From Glacieibacterium sp038210595 (GTDB taxonomy: Bacteria > Pseudomonadota > Alphaproteobacteria > Sphingomonadales > Sphingomonadaceae), in contig JBBQWN010000004.1 of NCBI GenBank assembly GCA_038210595.1, forward strand, positions 62,001 through 126,000: 64,000 nucleotides of DNA, written 5' to 3'. The notes under the pieces are model-generated. The model searched no databases. It had not been told where the DNA came from and saw only the letters and a list, made by a program, of their open reading frames with translations. Position numbers and translations under genes: made by a program. Positions 14,791 to 22,089 of the stretch are shown here, piece after piece. How positions within the stretch are numbered: position 1 is the stretch's first letter; each line of letters starts with the position of its first letter.

Positions 14791-16416
14791 ATGAGCGAGC
14801 AGTTCGATACTATCATCGTCGGCGGCGGCAGCGCCGGCTGCGTGCTGGCCAACCGCCTGTCGGCGGACCCGTCGCACCGCGTGCTGCTGCTGGAGGCCGG
14901 CGGCGACCATAATGCGACGATGATCGACATGCCCGGCGGGCTGGTCTCGATCATTCCGCCGGAAAAGGACTCGCCCTACGATTGGGGCTTCTGGACGGTG
15001 CCGCAGGCGGAGATGGGTGACCGGCGCATGTACTGGCCGCGCGGGCGGGCGCTGGGCGGCAGTTCGTCGATCAACGGCATGGTCTATATCCGCGGCCATT
15101 CGAGCGATTACGACCGCTGGGCGCAGCTGGGGCTGACGGGCTGGGGCTGGGCCGACGTGCTGCCCTATTTCCGCCGCGCCGAGCACAGCGAGCGGGGGCC
15201 CTGCGACTTCCACGGCGAGGGCGGCCCCTTGCACACCTCGACCAAGGCGGCGCTGCCGCACATCCTCAACGACGCTTTCATCGCGGCGGCGCAGCAGGCC
15301 GGCTATGCCAAGACCGACGACTTCAACGGCCCGCAATTCGAAGGCGCTGGCATGTACGACGCGACGATCAAGGACGGCAGCCGCTGGTCCGCGGCGCGTG
15401 CCTATCTCGACCCCGTGCGGACACGGTCCAACCTGACCGTCCGCACCGGCGTCCAGGTCAGCCACGTCACCTTCCAGGGCAAGCGCGCCACCGGCGTCGC
15501 CTATACGGCGAAGGGCAAGCCGCAGGCGGTTGCGGCGCGCGAAGTCATCCTGTGCGGCGGCGCGATCGCCTCGCCGCAGCTGCTGATGCTGTCTGGCATC
15601 GGCCCGGCGGAGCATCTGAAATCGCTGGGTATCGAGGTCGTCCACGACGCGAAGGACGTCGGCGGCAATCTGCAGGACCATCTCGACATGATCGTCCAGT
15701 ACAGCTGCTCGCAGCCGATCACGCTCAACGGCAACGCCGCCTTCCACAAGAAGATCGGTGCGCTGCTGAGCTGGCGGTTCAAGAAGACCGGCAACGCCAG
15801 CTTCATGCCGACGCCGGCGGGTGCGTTCCTGTCGACGCGCGAGGGGCTCGCCGCGCCCGACATCCAGATCCATTTCATGCCGGTGCGCGGCGCGGCGCAC
15901 GGGGCCGGCACGATGACCGCCGAGCATGGCTATCAGATGCACGTCTGCCAGCTGCGCCCCGAAAGCCGCGGCACGATCCGGCTGGCGGCCCCCGACGCCG
16001 CCACCGCACCGCTCATCGACCCGCGCTATTTCACCGCGCGCGAGGATGTCGAGACGCTGACCGCCGCCGTCCACATCGCCCGCAAGATCGGCAACAGCGC
16101 GGCGTTCGACCCGTATCGCAAGGCCGAGCTGTGGCCCGGCGAGGCGGTCGCTGCCGACCCGGCGGCGCTCAATGCGGCGATGCGGCAGTGGGGCGAAACG
16201 ATTTACCACCCGGTCGGCACCTGCCGGATGGGCGTCGATGCCGCCGCTGTGGTGGACGGCTCGCTCAGGGTCAACGGCGTCACCGGTCTGCGCGTCGTCG
16301 ATGCCAGCGTCATGCCCTATCTGGTCAGCGGCAACACCAACGCGCCGACGATCATGATCGCGGAGAAGGCCAGCGACATCATAGCCGCGCACGCGAAGCA
16401 GGCGCTGGCGGCGTGA
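14791..16416 (+). CDS. GMC family oxidoreductase (choline dehydrogenase-like)
   Basis: A 541-residue FAD-dependent alcohol dehydrogenase/oxidase. The dinucleotide motif GGGSAG lies at residues 11-16, the GMC signature GRALGGSSSINGMVYIRG follows, and the C-terminal catalytic His region is IYHPVGTCRMG, then SGNTNAPTIMIAEKA. It resembles BetA-type and polyethylene glycol/alcohol dehydrogenases; the substrate cannot be read from the sequence. A GGGGAGG ribosome site sits eight bases before the ATG. It is translationally coupled (GTGA) to the epoxide hydrolase gene, suggesting a joint catabolic task. Confidence 0.9.
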   Translation: MSEQFDTIIVGGGSAGCVLANRLSADPSHRVLLLEAGGDHNATMIDMPGGLVSIIPPEKDSPYDWGFWTVPQAEMGDRRMYWPRGRALGGSSSINGMVYIRGHSSDYDRWAQLGLTGWGWADVLPYFRRAEHSERGPCDFHGEGGPLHTSTKAALPHILNDAFIAAAQQAGYAKTDDFNGPQFEGAGMYDATIKDGSRWSAARAYLDPVRTRSNLTVRTGVQVSHVTFQGKRATGVAYTAKGKPQAVAAREVILCGGAIASPQLLMLSGIGPAEHLKSLGIEVVHDAKDVGGNLQDHLDMIVQYSCSQPITLNGNAAFHKKIGALLSWRFKKTGNASFMPTPAGAFLSTREGLAAPDIQIHFMPVRGAAHGAGTMTAEHGYQMHVCQLRPESRGTIRLAAPDAATAPLIDPRYFTAREDVETLTAAVHIARKIGNSAAFDPYRKAELWPGEAVAADPAALNAAMRQWGETIYHPVGTCRMGVDAAAVVDGSLRVNGVTGLRVVDASVMPYLVSGNTNAPTIMIAEKASDIIAAHAKQALAA

Positions 16417-17540
16417 CGGTCGAGCCGTTCACGATTCCTGTCAACGCCGACGAGGCCGCCTGGGTGCGGGAGCGCGTCGCCGCCTACCGCTTTTTCGAGG
16501 AGCTGCCGGGCACGCCGTGGCAGCATGGCGCCGACCGGCCGTACATGGAGCGGCTGCGCGACTATTGGCTGAACCACTACGACTGGCCCGCCGCCGCAGC
16601 GCACATCGGGCGGTTGCCGCATGTCCGGGTCGAGGTCGAGCCGGGGTTCAAGCTGCACGCACTGCACCGCCGCTCGTCGCGCCCCGACGCGCGGCCGCTG
16701 CTGATCGCGCACGGCTGGCCGGGTTCGATCCTGGAGTTCCATCAGGTCGTCGAGCGGCTGGCGGAGCCGGAGGACGGCAGCCCCGCCTTCCATGTCGTCG
16801 CGCCGTCGCTGCCGGGCTATGCCTGGTCCGACCGCCCGACCGGCGTGTGGGGGCCGCGCCGCATCGCCGAACTTTACGACAAATTGATGCCCGCGCTGGG
16901 CTATGATCGCTATCTCTATCAGGGCGGCGACTGGGGCTGTGTCATCGGCGGCTGGCTTGGCCTCGACAGCGCGCGGCTCGACGGGCTGCACCTCTCGGGC
17001 TTCGGCCTGCGCCCGGCGAACATGGCGCCCGAGACGCCCGAAGATATCGCCTGGCTGCAGCAGGCAATGGCGGTCCGCGACCGCGAGACCGGCTATATGC
17101 AGGTCCAGGGCACCAAGCCGCAGAGCCTCGGGTTTGCCATGATGGACTCGCCGATGGGCGTCGCGGCGTGGTTCTGCGAGAAGTTCGTCGGCTGGTCCGA
17201 CATGGACGGAAAGGTCACTGATCCGCCCTATGACATGGACTGGCTGCTGACCAACATCATGATCTACCTGACGACGCGCAGCTTCGCGACCGCCACGTGG
17301 ATCTACCGCGGCATGTTCCTGGAGGGCGGCTTCACCATTCCCGAGGGCCGTCGCATCGAGGTGCCGACCGGCGTCGCGGCCTTCCCGCACGACCTGCTCG
17401 CCTTCCCGGCCCGGCACATCGTCGCGCGCGGCTACAACATCGTCCACTGGACCAGCATGCCGCGCGGCGGCCACTTCGCCAGCCTCGAGGAGCCGGAGCT
17501 GTTCCTCGCCGACGTGCGGGCGTTCGCCGCCGGCCTGTGA
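16413..17540 (+). CDS. Epoxide hydrolase family protein (EHN domain)
   Basis: A 375-residue alpha/beta hydrolase with the N-terminal EHN extension typical of microsomal-type epoxide hydrolases. The oxyanion motif HGWPG lies at residues 100-104, the nucleophile D173 in GGDWG, and the catalytic His in PRGGHFAS near the C-terminus. It begins with a GTG that overlaps the GMC oxidoreductase stop (GTGA). Together they could process an alcohol/epoxide substrate. The natural substrate is unknown. Confidence 0.88.
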   Translation: MTVEPFTIPVNADEAAWVRERVAAYRFFEELPGTPWQHGADRPYMERLRDYWLNHYDWPAAAAHIGRLPHVRVEVEPGFKLHALHRRSSRPDARPLLIAHGWPGSILEFHQVVERLAEPEDGSPAFHVVAPSLPGYAWSDRPTGVWGPRRIAELYDKLMPALGYDRYLYQGGDWGCVIGGWLGLDSARLDGLHLSGFGLRPANMAPETPEDIAWLQQAMAVRDRETGYMQVQGTKPQSLGFAMMDSPMGVAAWFCEKFVGWSDMDGKVTDPPYDMDWLLTNIMIYLTTRSFATATWIYRGMFLEGGFTIPEGRRIEVPTGVAAFPHDLLAFPARHIVARGYNIVHWTSMPRGGHFASLEEPELFLADVRAFAAGL

Positions 17541-17542
17541 GC

Positions 17543-18157
17543 ATGGAATGGCGGGTCGAGCCCGGCCTGACGCCGTACCCGGACGCCGTCGCGACGATGG
17601 AGGCGCGCGCCGCCGCAGTCGCCGACGGTAACGCGACGGAACTGATCTGGCTGGTCGAGCACCCGCCGCTCTACACCGCCGGCACCAGCGCCGACCCCGC
17701 CGAACTGCTCGACCCCGAACGCTTCCCGGTCTTCGCCAGCGGGCGAGGCGGGCGCTATACCTATCACGGGCCGGGCCAGCGCGTCGTCTATGTCGTGGCC
17801 GACCTGAACGCCCGCGGCCGCGACCTGCGCGCCTATGTCGCCAGCCTCGAAGCCTGGGCGGTGGCGGCGCTGGCGGCGCTCGGCGTGACGGCTTTCACCT
17901 TGCCGGGCAAGATCGGGGTCTGGGTGGCGACGCCGGGTGGCGACGCCAAGATCGGGGCGATCGGGGTCCGCGTCCGGCGCTGGGTGACATTCCACGGCGT
18001 CGCGCTCAACGTCGCCCCCGACCTTGCGCACTTCGCTGGCATCGTGCCGTGCGGGCTCAGCGAGCCGGTGACCAGCCTGGCCGCGCTGGGTGTCGCGGCC
18101 GACCGCATGGCGCTCGACCGTGCGCTGGCCGCGACGATTCCCGCGCTACTGACGTGA
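17543..18157 (+). CDS. lipB: Octanoyl-[acyl carrier protein]:protein N-octanoyltransferase
   Basis: LipB moves octanoyl groups from ACP to lipoyl domains, the first step of lipoate assembly. The 204-residue protein has the acyl-binding HGPGQ (residues 75-79), the catalytic K136 in DAKIGAIGVR and the catalytic C170 in CGLSEPVTSL. ATG 17543 is chosen; a GTG six bases earlier (17537) would overlap the hydrolase stop and is equally possible. lipA is not nearby. Identification is firm. Confidence 0.93.
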   Translation: MEWRVEPGLTPYPDAVATMEARAAAVADGNATELIWLVEHPPLYTAGTSADPAELLDPERFPVFASGRGGRYTYHGPGQRVVYVVADLNARGRDLRAYVASLEAWAVAALAALGVTAFTLPGKIGVWVATPGGDAKIGAIGVRVRRWVTFHGVALNVAPDLAHFAGIVPCGLSEPVTSLAALGVAADRMALDRALAATIPALLT

Positions 18158-18269
18158 GACGCAAGGCCGTTGCAGGCGGACGCCGCCTCGGTTACCCTCA
18201 CACTGTTCCTCGGGTCGATGCAGACGAGACACGGCAGGGAGGCGGTTTAAACCACCGCATCAATCGCGC

Positions 18270-18297
18270 TTGAGGGGCGCGCGATATATGCTAATGT
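18270..18297 (+). promoter_or_regulatory. Candidate sigma-70 promoter of the small lipoprotein gene
   Basis: TTGAGG (18270-18275) and TAATGT (18292-18297) with a 16-bp spacer, in an AT-richer 220-bp gap upstream of the lipoprotein gene. The match is moderate. Confidence 0.4.
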
Positions 18298-18379
18298 CTA
18301 CCCCGGTGAGGGGATAAGGGCTAACCAAACCGTCGCTATCACGCTCGCTCATTAAGACTAACTCAAGGAGTCGATAAAC

Positions 18380-18670
18380 ATGGCAATCAACCTCAAGACC
18401 ATCGCGCTCGTTGCTGGCGTTGGCCTGGCCGTCGTCGCTTGCGGCAAGAAGGCCGAGACCACCGACACCACCTCGACCACCACCACCACCGAGGCAGCTC
18501 CGGCCGCCGACGCAATGGCGACCCCGCCGGCCGCCGATGCCACCACGACCGACGCGATGGCGCCGGCCGCTGGTGCCACCGACGCGATGGCTCCGGCTGC
18601 TCCGGCCGCCGATGCGATGGCTCCGGCCGACGCCACCACGACCACGACGACGACCGAAGAGAAGAAGTAA
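18380..18670 (+). CDS. Small Ala/Thr-rich putative lipoprotein
   Basis: A 96-residue protein with a signal peptide ending in the lipobox-like AVVAC (Cys21). After it comes low-complexity sequence: Thr runs of five to seven residues and three or four copies of an ADAMAPA-like unit, ending EEKK. No fold is expected in this part; it could be a spacer-like surface or periplasmic lipoprotein. AGGAG (18366-18370) precedes the ATG by nine bases, and a strong terminator follows, so it is a one-gene unit, probably well expressed. I do not recognise a named family. Confidence 0.72.
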   Translation: MAINLKTIALVAGVGLAVVACGKKAETTDTTSTTTTTEAAPAADAMATPPAADATTTDAMAPAAGATDAMAPAAPAADAMAPADATTTTTTTEEKK

Positions 18671-18699
18671 GCTTCTCGTCCGGTCATCGGATGCTATGG

Positions 18700-18730
18700 G
18701 AAGGGCCGCCGCACTGGCGGCCCTTCTTTT
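18700..18730 (+). terminator. Rho-independent terminator after the lipoprotein gene
   Basis: Perfect 11-bp stem GAAGGGCCGCC (18700-18710) and GGCGGCCCTTC (18716-18726), five-base loop, followed by TTTTG. Confidence 0.9.
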
Positions 18731-18757
18731 GTTTGAGCCACACTGGGGAGTGAAAAC

Positions 18758-19057
18758 ATGAGCCTCGCAGAGATCACTGAGCAGATGCGCAGCCGCGTCG
18801 GCGCCAGCGCCAATTTGAGGAAGTCGGTCAAGTTCGATTTCGGTGACGACGGCGTCGTCCGCATCGACGACAGCGTTTCGCCCGCCGTCGTCGACAACGA
18901 GAACGCGCCGACCGACTGCACCGTCAAGGTCAGCATGTCGGACTTCACGGACATGGCGACCGGCAAGCAGAACCCGCAGATGGCGTTCATGATGGGCAAG
19001 CTGAAGGTCGAAGGCGACATGGGCGTCGCGATGCAGCTCGGCTCGATCCTCGGCTAA
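18758..19057 (+). CDS. SCP2 sterol-binding domain protein
   Basis: A 99-residue single-domain SCP2 protein, a fold that binds lipids or fatty acyl-CoA in a hydrophobic tunnel. The pattern FDFGDDGVVRIDD, DCTVKVSMSDFTDMATG and MAFMMGKLKVEGDMGVAMQL is characteristic. GGGGAG lies a few bases before the ATG. Role in the cell is not known; small bacterial SCP2 proteins are often tied to lipid or ubiquinone metabolism. Confidence 0.88.
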   Translation: MSLAEITEQMRSRVGASANLRKSVKFDFGDDGVVRIDDSVSPAVVDNENAPTDCTVKVSMSDFTDMATGKQNPQMAFMMGKLKVEGDMGVAMQLGSILG

Positions 19058-19132
19058 CAGTCCACCGCTTGGCACCGGGCGCCGGACGGGTCTATGCCGT
19101 CAGCCGGAGCCCGTGCCGGGCGGGGAGTGTCG

Positions 19133-19759
19133 ATGCGTACAAGCTTGTTGACTGGATTGTTGGGCGCGGCCCTGGCCGTCGCCCCGGCATTCGCGGCCCC
19201 GGCGAAGAAACCGGCCCGCACGCCCAAACCGCCGCCGGTACTGACCGTCGAGGCACCACTTGCCGTGGTGCGGGTCAACGGCCAAGTCGTGCCGCAGGCG
19301 ATCGCCATGAAGGCGATGACGCCGGCCGAGGCCGAGGCCAATGCCATCTGGAACCTCCGCGCCGGGTTGAACGTCGCCGCGCTGCAGTGCCAGTATTCGC
19401 CCTATCTGGCGACCGTGAAGACCTATAACGACCTGCTCAAGCATCATTCGGCCGAGCTGGCCGCGGCGCAGGCGACGATGCTCGGGCACTTCAAGCGCTA
19501 CGACGGCACCCGTGCCCTCAACAGCTTCGATCAGTACACGACGAAGACCTACAACAGCTTCTCGACGCTCGATGCGCAGTTTGCTTTCTGCGTCGCGTCT
19601 GCGGGGGCCGGCCGCGGCGCGCTGTTCGTCGTCAAGGGCGCGCTCGGCAAATACGCCCTCGTCCAGACCCCGATACTGCGCCTGTCGCTGATCCCGCCGG
19701 GCCCGCGCTACAGTTTTGCCAGTCTGGTGCCGGTGCCGCTGCCGCCGGTCGAGGGCTAG
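19133..19759 (+). CDS. Hypothetical exported protein
   Basis: A 208-residue protein with a signal peptide (MRTSLLTGLLGAALAVAPAFA) and then a Lys/Pro-rich linker. The main part is helical, with ALQCQYSPYLATVKTYNDLL and QFAFCVASAGAGRGAL supplying two cysteines that could form a disulfide. I do not recognise a family. A CGGGGAG ribosome site (19120-19126) fixes the start at the second in-frame Met of the open frame. It converges on vapC and overlaps its stop by four bases. Confidence 0.7.
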   Translation: MRTSLLTGLLGAALAVAPAFAAPAKKPARTPKPPPVLTVEAPLAVVRVNGQVVPQAIAMKAMTPAEAEANAIWNLRAGLNVAALQCQYSPYLATVKTYNDLLKHHSAELAAAQATMLGHFKRYDGTRALNSFDQYTTKTYNSFSTLDAQFAFCVASAGAGRGALFVVKGALGKYALVQTPILRLSLIPPGPRYSFASLVPVPLPPVEG

Positions 19760-20157
19760 GCTGCCCCGAGACCAACGACCAGGGCGGCATAGGGGCTTTC
19801 CGCGCAAACCCTCAGGAACCGGTTGTCGGCCGTGACCAGCCGCATGTCGCGTTGTTCGGCGAGGGCAAGGTACAGGCAGTCGTAGGCGGAGTGGCCGAGT
19901 TCGAGCGCCAGGCGCAACGCCCGCTCGGCGAGATCGGGCGTGGTCGGGACGATCGTCACCGTCGCCGCGAGGGTTGCCGCGAACGGCGGCACGACGCTTA
20001 ACTCACCGCGGCGATGTTTCTTCCAGATCGCGTTGGCGATTTCGGAGAGCAGCAGTTCCGGCGCGATCAAAACGGCGCGGGTGCCGACTTCGAGTGCCAC
20101 ATCGCTGTCCGCTTCGGCGACCAGCCACTTCAACCCCACGCTTGCGTCGACGATCAC
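19756..20157 (-). CDS. vapC: VapC-family PIN-domain ribonuclease toxin
   Basis: A 133-residue PIN domain. The Mg-binding acidic residues are D4 in MIVDASV, a Glu in LLLSEIANAI (about 39), an Asp in SAYDCLYLAL (about 93) and one in VTADNRF (about 110). VapC toxins cleave tRNA or rRNA when freed from antitoxin. The start is a GTG at 20157. A 29-bp tandem duplication covers this start and the antitoxin's end (see the repeat entry), so the original direct stop-start overlap between the two genes has been replaced by a short coupling frame. Confidence 0.88.
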   Translation of the reverse strand: MIVDASVGLKWLVAEADSDVALEVGTRAVLIAPELLLSEIANAIWKKHRRGELSVVPPFAATLAATVTIVPTTPDLAERALRLALELGHSAYDCLYLALAEQRDMRLVTADNRFLRVCAESPYAALVVGLGAA

Positions 20158-20195
20158 CGGCTGTCGACGCTTGCGTCGACGATCACCGGCTGTCG
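20138..20195. repeat. 29-bp perfect tandem duplication at the antitoxin-toxin junction
   Basis: Bases 20138-20166 and 20167-20195 are identical 29-mers beginning ACGCTTGCGTCG and ending GGCTGTCG. Each copy holds the antitoxin's last codons and the toxin's first codons. Because 29 is not a multiple of three, the antitoxin and toxin frames are shifted apart. Confidence 0.95.
20154..20186 (-). other. Ten-codon coupling frame created by the duplication
   Basis: From the upstream GTG (20186) the frame reads MIVDASVDSR and stops at TGA 20154-20156. Its GTG overlaps the antitoxin stop (GTGA) and its TGA overlaps the vapC GTG (GTGA), so a ribosome could pass from antitoxin to toxin through it. Whether it is translated is not known. 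Confidence 0.55.
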
Positions 20196-20431
20196 CGATC
20201 GTCGCGGATCAGCTCCCAACCGGGCGTCTGGACCACGCCGGGCACCTTGGCGGCCTCGAATTCGGCCTGCAGCCGGCGCAACATCGCCAGCTTTTCATCG
20301 CTGGTTAGCTGTGCCCCCCGCGCCATCGCGGCGCGCGCTTCCGCCTCCATCGACGTGCCTGCCGCCGACGCGCGGCGCTTCAATGTTTCGATCAGGCTGT
20401 CATCGACGTTGCGGAGCAGAAGCTGTCCCAT
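20183..20431 (-). CDS. FitA/VapB-type ribbon-helix-helix antitoxin
   Basis: An 82-residue antitoxin. The N-terminal ribbon-helix-helix DNA-binding part reads GQLLLRNVDDSLIETLKRRA, a FitA-like pattern; the C-terminal half (KLAMLRRLQAEFEAAKVPG, then PGWELIRDDRDSR) would wrap the toxin. Toxin-antitoxin complexes of this kind repress their own promoter. The promoter just upstream has a palindrome over its -10 and predicts transcription from the A of the ATG, i.e. a leaderless message. It follows asd on the same strand with a 31-bp gap. Confidence 0.87.
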   Translation of the reverse strand: MGQLLLRNVDDSLIETLKRRASAAGTSMEAEARAAMARGAQLTSDEKLAMLRRLQAEFEAAKVPGVVQTPGWELIRDDRDSR

Positions 20432-20437
20432 GCAACC

Positions 20438-20466
20438 ATGATAGCAGCCCGCTATCGCAACCTCAA
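20438..20466 (-). promoter_or_regulatory. Promoter and operator of the toxin-antitoxin operon
   Basis: -35 TTGAGG (20466-20461) and -10 TATCAT (20443-20438) are spaced by 17 bp. A perfect inverted repeat GATAGC-N5-GCTATC (20440-20456) overlaps the -10 and spacer and is a likely self-repression site. The predicted start of transcription, seven bases past the -10, falls on the antitoxin ATG. Confidence 0.6.
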
Positions 20467-21491
20467 GCCGCCTTCTTCAGGTGCCGGCGGCCGAGCAGTT
20501 CGGCGATCTGCACAGCGTTCAGCGCCGCGCCCTTGCGGAGGTTGTCGCTGACGCACCACAGGTTGAGGCCGTGCGGCACGGTCGGGTCCTTGCGGACCCG
20601 GCTGACATAGGTCGCGAACTCGCCGACGCACTCGATCGGCGTGATGTAGCCGCCGTCCTCATGCTTATCGACCAGCATGACGCCAGGGGCCTCGCGCAGG
20701 ATGCGCTGCGCCTCGGCGACCGACAGCGGGCGCTCGAACTCGATGTTGATCGCTTCTGAGTGGCCGACGAACACCGGCACGCGCACGCAGGTCGCCGTGA
20801 CCTCGATGTCGGGATCGAGGATCTTGCGGGTCTCCACCACCATCTTCCACTCTTCCTTGGTCTGGCCGTCGGCCATGAAGCTGTCGATGTGGGGGATGAC
20901 GTTGAAGGCGATCTGCTTGGTGAACTTGTGGCTTTCCTTGGGGTCGCCGACGAACACCGCGCGGGTCTGCTCGAACAGCTCGTCCATGCCCGCCTTGCCG
21001 GCGCCGCTGACCGACTGATAGGTCGAGACGACGACGCGCTTGATCCTGGCGGCGTCGTGCAGGGGCTTCAATGCGACGACCATCTGCGCCGTCGAACAGT
21101 TCGGGTTGGCGATGATGTTGCGCTTCAGATAGCCGTCGATGGCGTGCGGGTTCACCTCCGGCACGATCAGCGGGACATTATGCTCCATGCGGAACAGCGA
21201 CGAGTTGTCGATGACGGTGCAGCCCGCCGCCGCCGCCTTGGGCGCATAGTCCCGCGACACCGCCGACCCGGCGGCGAACAGCGCGATGTCCCAGCCGGCG
21301 AAATCGAAATGCTCGATATTCTGGACCTTGAGCTCGCGCCCGTCCTCGCCGAAATCGATGATGTCGCCCTGGCTGCGCGACGATGCCAGCGCGGCGATCT
21401 CGGCAATGGGGAATTGCCGCTCGGCGAGGATGTTGAGCATCTCGCGTCCGACGCTTCCCGTCGCGCCGACGACGACGACTTTATAGGCCAT
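20463..21491 (-). CDS. asd: Aspartate-semialdehyde dehydrogenase
   Basis: Asd reduces aspartyl phosphate to the semialdehyde, the branch point for lysine/diaminopimelate, threonine and methionine. The 342-residue protein has the NADP motif GATGSVG (residues 9-15), the catalytic C132 in NPNCSTAQ, and the QSVSGAGKAGMDEL region. An AGGAG ribosome site lies seven bases before the ATG. Its product feeds murE (diaminopimelate) and thrC, both in this window. Identification is secure. Confidence 0.96.
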   Translation of the reverse strand: MAYKVVVVGATGSVGREMLNILAERQFPIAEIAALASSRSQGDIIDFGEDGRELKVQNIEHFDFAGWDIALFAAGSAVSRDYAPKAAAAGCTVIDNSSLFRMEHNVPLIVPEVNPHAIDGYLKRNIIANPNCSTAQMVVALKPLHDAARIKRVVVSTYQSVSGAGKAGMDELFEQTRAVFVGDPKESHKFTKQIAFNVIPHIDSFMADGQTKEEWKMVVETRKILDPDIEVTATCVRVPVFVGHSEAINIEFERPLSVAEAQRILREAPGVMLVDKHEDGGYITPIECVGEFATYVSRVRKDPTVPHGLNLWCVSDNLRKGAALNAVQIAELLGRRHLKKAA

Positions 21492-21541
21492 GTGAAGTCT
21501 CCTGAAGCCGCCGACTTAGTGGCGCGGCGGCTCCGCGGCAA

Positions 21542-22075
21542 CTAGGCGGCGACGGCGCGCGTCCGGCGACGGGCGGCGGTGCCGACAAGTGCGAAGCCGG
21601 CGACCATCAGCGCCCAGGCGGCGGGTTCCGGCACCGCGGTCAGCGTCCAGTTGCCCGGCACCAGCGACTCCTGGATCTGCGCGAAGTCGAACGCCGCCGC
21701 ATAGAGCGTGAAGATCGGCTCGAAAGCGATGATACCGGGCGAGTCGAAGCCGAAACCTTCGCTGCCGTCGCAGAAGGCGTTGTCGGTGCAGGCGACGAAG
21801 TCGAGCACCGAACCATCGAACGTCACCGTCGGCGGGGTCGGCTCGCCGTAGATCGTGCTGCCGGTCAGGACATAGTTGAAATGCGGCAGCGCAACACCGC
21901 CGACCTTAACGAAATCCTTCACCCCGCTAACGAGCACGGTATTGTTGTCGCCCTGCAGTGTGCCGGTCAGGCGGCCGGTGACGGTCCCGATGTCCGCGAG
22001 ATAGGTGAACTGGAACGTCGCCGCCTCGGCGCTTACCGCCATCAACGCGCACACCGCCGCCATCACCAGTTTCAT
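21542..22075 (-). CDS. PEPxxWA-CTERM sorting domain protein
   Basis: A 177-residue exported protein: signal peptide (MKLVMAAVCALMAVSAEA), a beta-rich domain with three cysteines around ACTDNAFCDGS, and the sorting tail VPEPAAWALMVAGFALVG followed by AARRRTR. The function of the body is unknown. It starts 14 bp after the symporter gene on the same strand with an AGGGAG ribosome site, so it is probably cotranscribed with it; unlike two other PEP-CTERM genes here it has no own sigma-54 promoter that I can see. Confidence 0.87.
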   Translation of the reverse strand: MKLVMAAVCALMAVSAEAATFQFTYLADIGTVTGRLTGTLQGDNNTVLVSGVKDFVKVGGVALPHFNYVLTGSTIYGEPTPPTVTFDGSVLDFVACTDNAFCDGSEGFGFDSPGIIAFEPIFTLYAAAFDFAQIQESLVPGNWTLTAVPEPAAWALMVAGFALVGTAARRRTRAVAA

Positions 22076-22089
22076 CACCGCTCTCCCTG

